A DNA stretch of 64,000 nucleotides from Sulfitobacter sp. BSw21498. Lineage in GTDB: Bacteria; Pseudomonadota; Alphaproteobacteria; Rhodobacterales; Rhodobacteraceae. The notes beneath the pieces were generated by a model. The model saw only the letters and a program-made list of their open reading frames with translations. It searched no databases and was not told where the DNA came from. Of the stretch, positions 62,675 through 64,000 are shown piece by piece (within the stretch, counting starts at the first letter, position 1; each line of letters starts with the position of its first letter). The stretch covers positions 1,612,001 to 1,676,000 of the forward strand of contig NZ_CP040753.1 of assembly GCF_006064855.1 (NCBI RefSeq), in the 5' to 3' direction. The translations under genes were made by a program, and so were the position numbers.

Positions 62675-63865
62675 TCAGGTCACATCGCGCTTTTGATGAT
62701 ACTCGGGTCGGTCCCAGCTGCGGGTGTTCAGGATATCGGCCAGAATATCCACCGCACCGCGCACGTCGGCCTCGTCGATATAAAGCGGCGTGAAACCAAA
62801 GCGCATGATGTCGGGCGCGCGGAAATCACCAATCACATCCCGCGAAATTAGGGCCTGCATCACCGCATAGCCATTCTTTGACGCAAACGACACCTGACTG
62901 CCGCGGTGGCTTGCGTCGCGTGGGCTGGCCAGCGTCAGCTCGGGGCAGTGCTCTTCGACAAGCTGGATGAAAAGTTCGCTCAGCGCGACGGACTTGGCGC
63001 GCAAGTCGGCCATATCCACGTCGTCCCAAACGCCCAGCGCGTGTTCCAGCGCGGCCAGTTGGATCACAGGGGGTGTCCCGACGCGCATGCGTTCGATGCC
63101 GGGTGCCGGACGATAGCCTGTTTCAAACGCGAAAGGCGCATCATGCCCCAGCCATCCGGCCAGCGCGGGTTGGATTTCGGCGACAATATCAGGCCGCGCA
63201 TAGACAAACGCCGGGGCCCCCGGCCCACCGTTGAGGTATTTATAAGTGCAACCGACGGCGAATTCAGCATTGCAGACAGCCACATCGACGGGCACGGCCC
63301 CTGCGCTATGCGCCAGATCCCACAGCATCACCGCCCCAGCCCCATGGGCCGCCGCCGTAATGCCCGCCATGTCGTGCATCCGGCCCGTGCGATAATCGAC
63401 CTGCGTGATCATCGCGACCGAAACATCGTCGGTCATGGCACCTGCCACCTCTTCGGGGGCGACGATACGCAGCTCGTAGTCCTGCCCCAGTTGGTTGATC
63501 AACCCTTCGGCCATATACAGATCCGACGGAAAGTTGCCGCTGTCCGATAGGATCACCCGCCGGTCAGGGCGCATCTTTAGCGCGGCAGACAGAGCCTGAA
63601 ACACTTTGACCGATAGCGTGTCGCCCATGGTCACCGACCCCTTTGGCGCGCCGATCAAACGGGCGATGCGGTTACCCACACGGGCGGGCTGCGCCATCCA
63701 TCCGTCAAGGTTCCAGCCCTTGATCAGATGCGCGCCCCATTGCGCCTGCACCACATCTTGAACCTTTTCGGCCGTGCCCACAGGCAGCGGCCCTAGCGAG
63801 TTTCCGTCAAGGTAGATCATGCCCTCGGGCAGGGAGAAGCGGTCTTTCATCGGCAGTTGGGTCAC
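62675..63865 (-). CDS. kynU: Kynureninase
   Basis: PLP enzyme cleaving kynurenine to anthranilate and alanine, 396 residues. The PLP-Lys motif is [19 protein letters not shown] (about 207-225). [19 protein letters not shown] is the N-terminal family signature and [16 protein letters not shown] carries the Asp-Ala-His contacts to PLP. The GTG start at 63865 overlaps the stop of tryptophan 2,3-dioxygenase (GTGA); an internal ATG at codon 6 is an alternative. It is coupled to that gene for tryptophan catabolism. Confidence 0.94.
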   Translation of the reverse strand: MTQLPMKDRFSLPEGMIYLDGNSLGPLPVGTAEKVQDVVQAQWGAHLIKGWNLDGWMAQPARVGNRIARLIGAPKGSVTMGDTLSVKVFQALSAALKMRPDRRVILSDSGNFPSDLYMAEGLINQLGQDYELRIVAPEEVAGAMTDDVSVAMITQVDYRTGRMHDMAGITAAAHGAGAVMLWDLAHSAGAVPVDVAVCNAEFAVGCTYKYLNGGPGAPAFVYARPDIVAEIQPALAGWLGHDAPFAFETGYRPAPGIERMRVGTPPVIQLAALEHALGVWDDVDMADLRAKSVALSELFIQLVEEHCPELTLASPRDASHRGSQVSFASKNGYAVMQALISRDVIGDFRAPDIMRFGFTPLYIDEADVRGAVDILADILNTRSWDRPEYHQKRDVT

Positions 63866-64000
63866 AGGACACCTCGTAAGTTCCAGAGTTCGGGAAAAAG
63901 TTCGACTTCGAGCATCCGGCGCAGGTATTTCACCCCCGACGTGCCGCCCGTGCCACGTTTAAATCCGATGATGCGTTCCACCGTGGTCACATGGTTGAAC
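63862..64000 (-). CDS. kynA: Tryptophan 2,3-dioxygenase, C-terminal end (partial)
   Basis: The last 45 codons of a gene that enters from beyond the window. The fragment reads [20 protein letters not shown] and continues [21 protein letters not shown], matching the C-terminal region of heme tryptophan 2,3-dioxygenases (HxxTVERxIGxKxGTGGSSG), including the heme-proximal His in the first residues. Its stop overlaps the kynU start (GTGA). It supplies N-formylkynurenine, so with kynU it forms part of the kynurenine pathway. Confidence 0.9.
   Translation of the reverse strand, partial: FNHVTTVERIIGFKRGTGGTSGVKYLRRMLEVELFPELWNLRGVL

Overview
The window looks like chromosomal DNA of an alphaproteobacterium of the Roseobacter group (Rhodobacteraceae). 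This rests on high-GC coding, the fnrL-uspA-ccoNOQP-ccoGHIS arrangement with TTGAT-N4-TCAA/ATCAA boxes, bluE-type cobalamin salvage genes, a protocatechuate pca segment, and a GC-rich intergenic palindrome of a kind familiar from this family. Genus is not certain (Sulfitobacter-like is a guess). No phage, insertion sequence, CRISPR array or rRNA was seen. Gene density is high and most genes sit in tightly coupled operons with 4-bp stop/start overlaps.

Layout. 1-7163 (minus): a type I secretion locus, transcribed as a 1154-residue Ig-repeat surface or secreted protein, a TolC-like outer-membrane factor, a LapB-type ABC exporter, and the first codons of what is probably the HlyD adaptor. 7529-15710 (plus): a CocE-type hydrolase, then a Dpp-type peptide/opine ABC importer (binding protein, two permeases with a 43-codon overlapping small ORF between them, a fused double ATPase) and an alkaline-phosphatase-superfamily hydrolase. 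This may be an uptake-and-cleavage unit for an unknown substrate. 15934-22211: an acyl-CoA synthetase, a BON-LysM protein, an MsbA-like ABC exporter, tRNA-Gly(TCC) and malonyl-CoA synthase. 22221-26817 (minus): an exported isoquinoline-1-oxidoreductase-like molybdenum hydroxylase (large subunit, [2Fe-2S] subunit, c-type-heme-like partner) and glutathione-dependent formaldehyde dehydrogenase. 27060-29602 (plus): pcaC-pcaH-pcaG followed by a beta-keto-acid cleavage enzyme, suggesting a modified end of the beta-ketoadipate pathway. 29733-37364: a glycosyltransferase, divergent katG/oxyR, a lytic transglycosylase lipoprotein, CreA and an uncharacterised protein.

37419-44129 (minus): eight cobalamin genes (L-threonine kinase bluE, cbiB, cobC, btuF-like binding protein, cobO, cobU, cobT, cobS) covering side-chain synthesis, adenosylation, nucleotide-loop assembly and cobinamide/B12 uptake. 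The corrin-ring genes are absent from the window. 44388-50213 (plus): a 1941-residue exported multidomain protein with DUF11, GEVED and SdrD-B-like modules. 50348-53220: a glutaredoxin-MauE fusion, a DUF305 protein, and a VOC protein divergent from a LysR regulator.

53217-62567 (minus): the complete high-affinity cbb3 oxidase module. FnrL, an oxygen-sensing Fe-S regulator, precedes a universal stress protein, ccoNOQP and ccoGHIS. Three FNR-type boxes lie just upstream of uspA, ccoN and ccoG. The 53-residue ccoS is included. 62675-64000 (minus): kynureninase and the C-terminus of tryptophan 2,3-dioxygenase, i.e. tryptophan catabolism through kynurenine to anthranilate.
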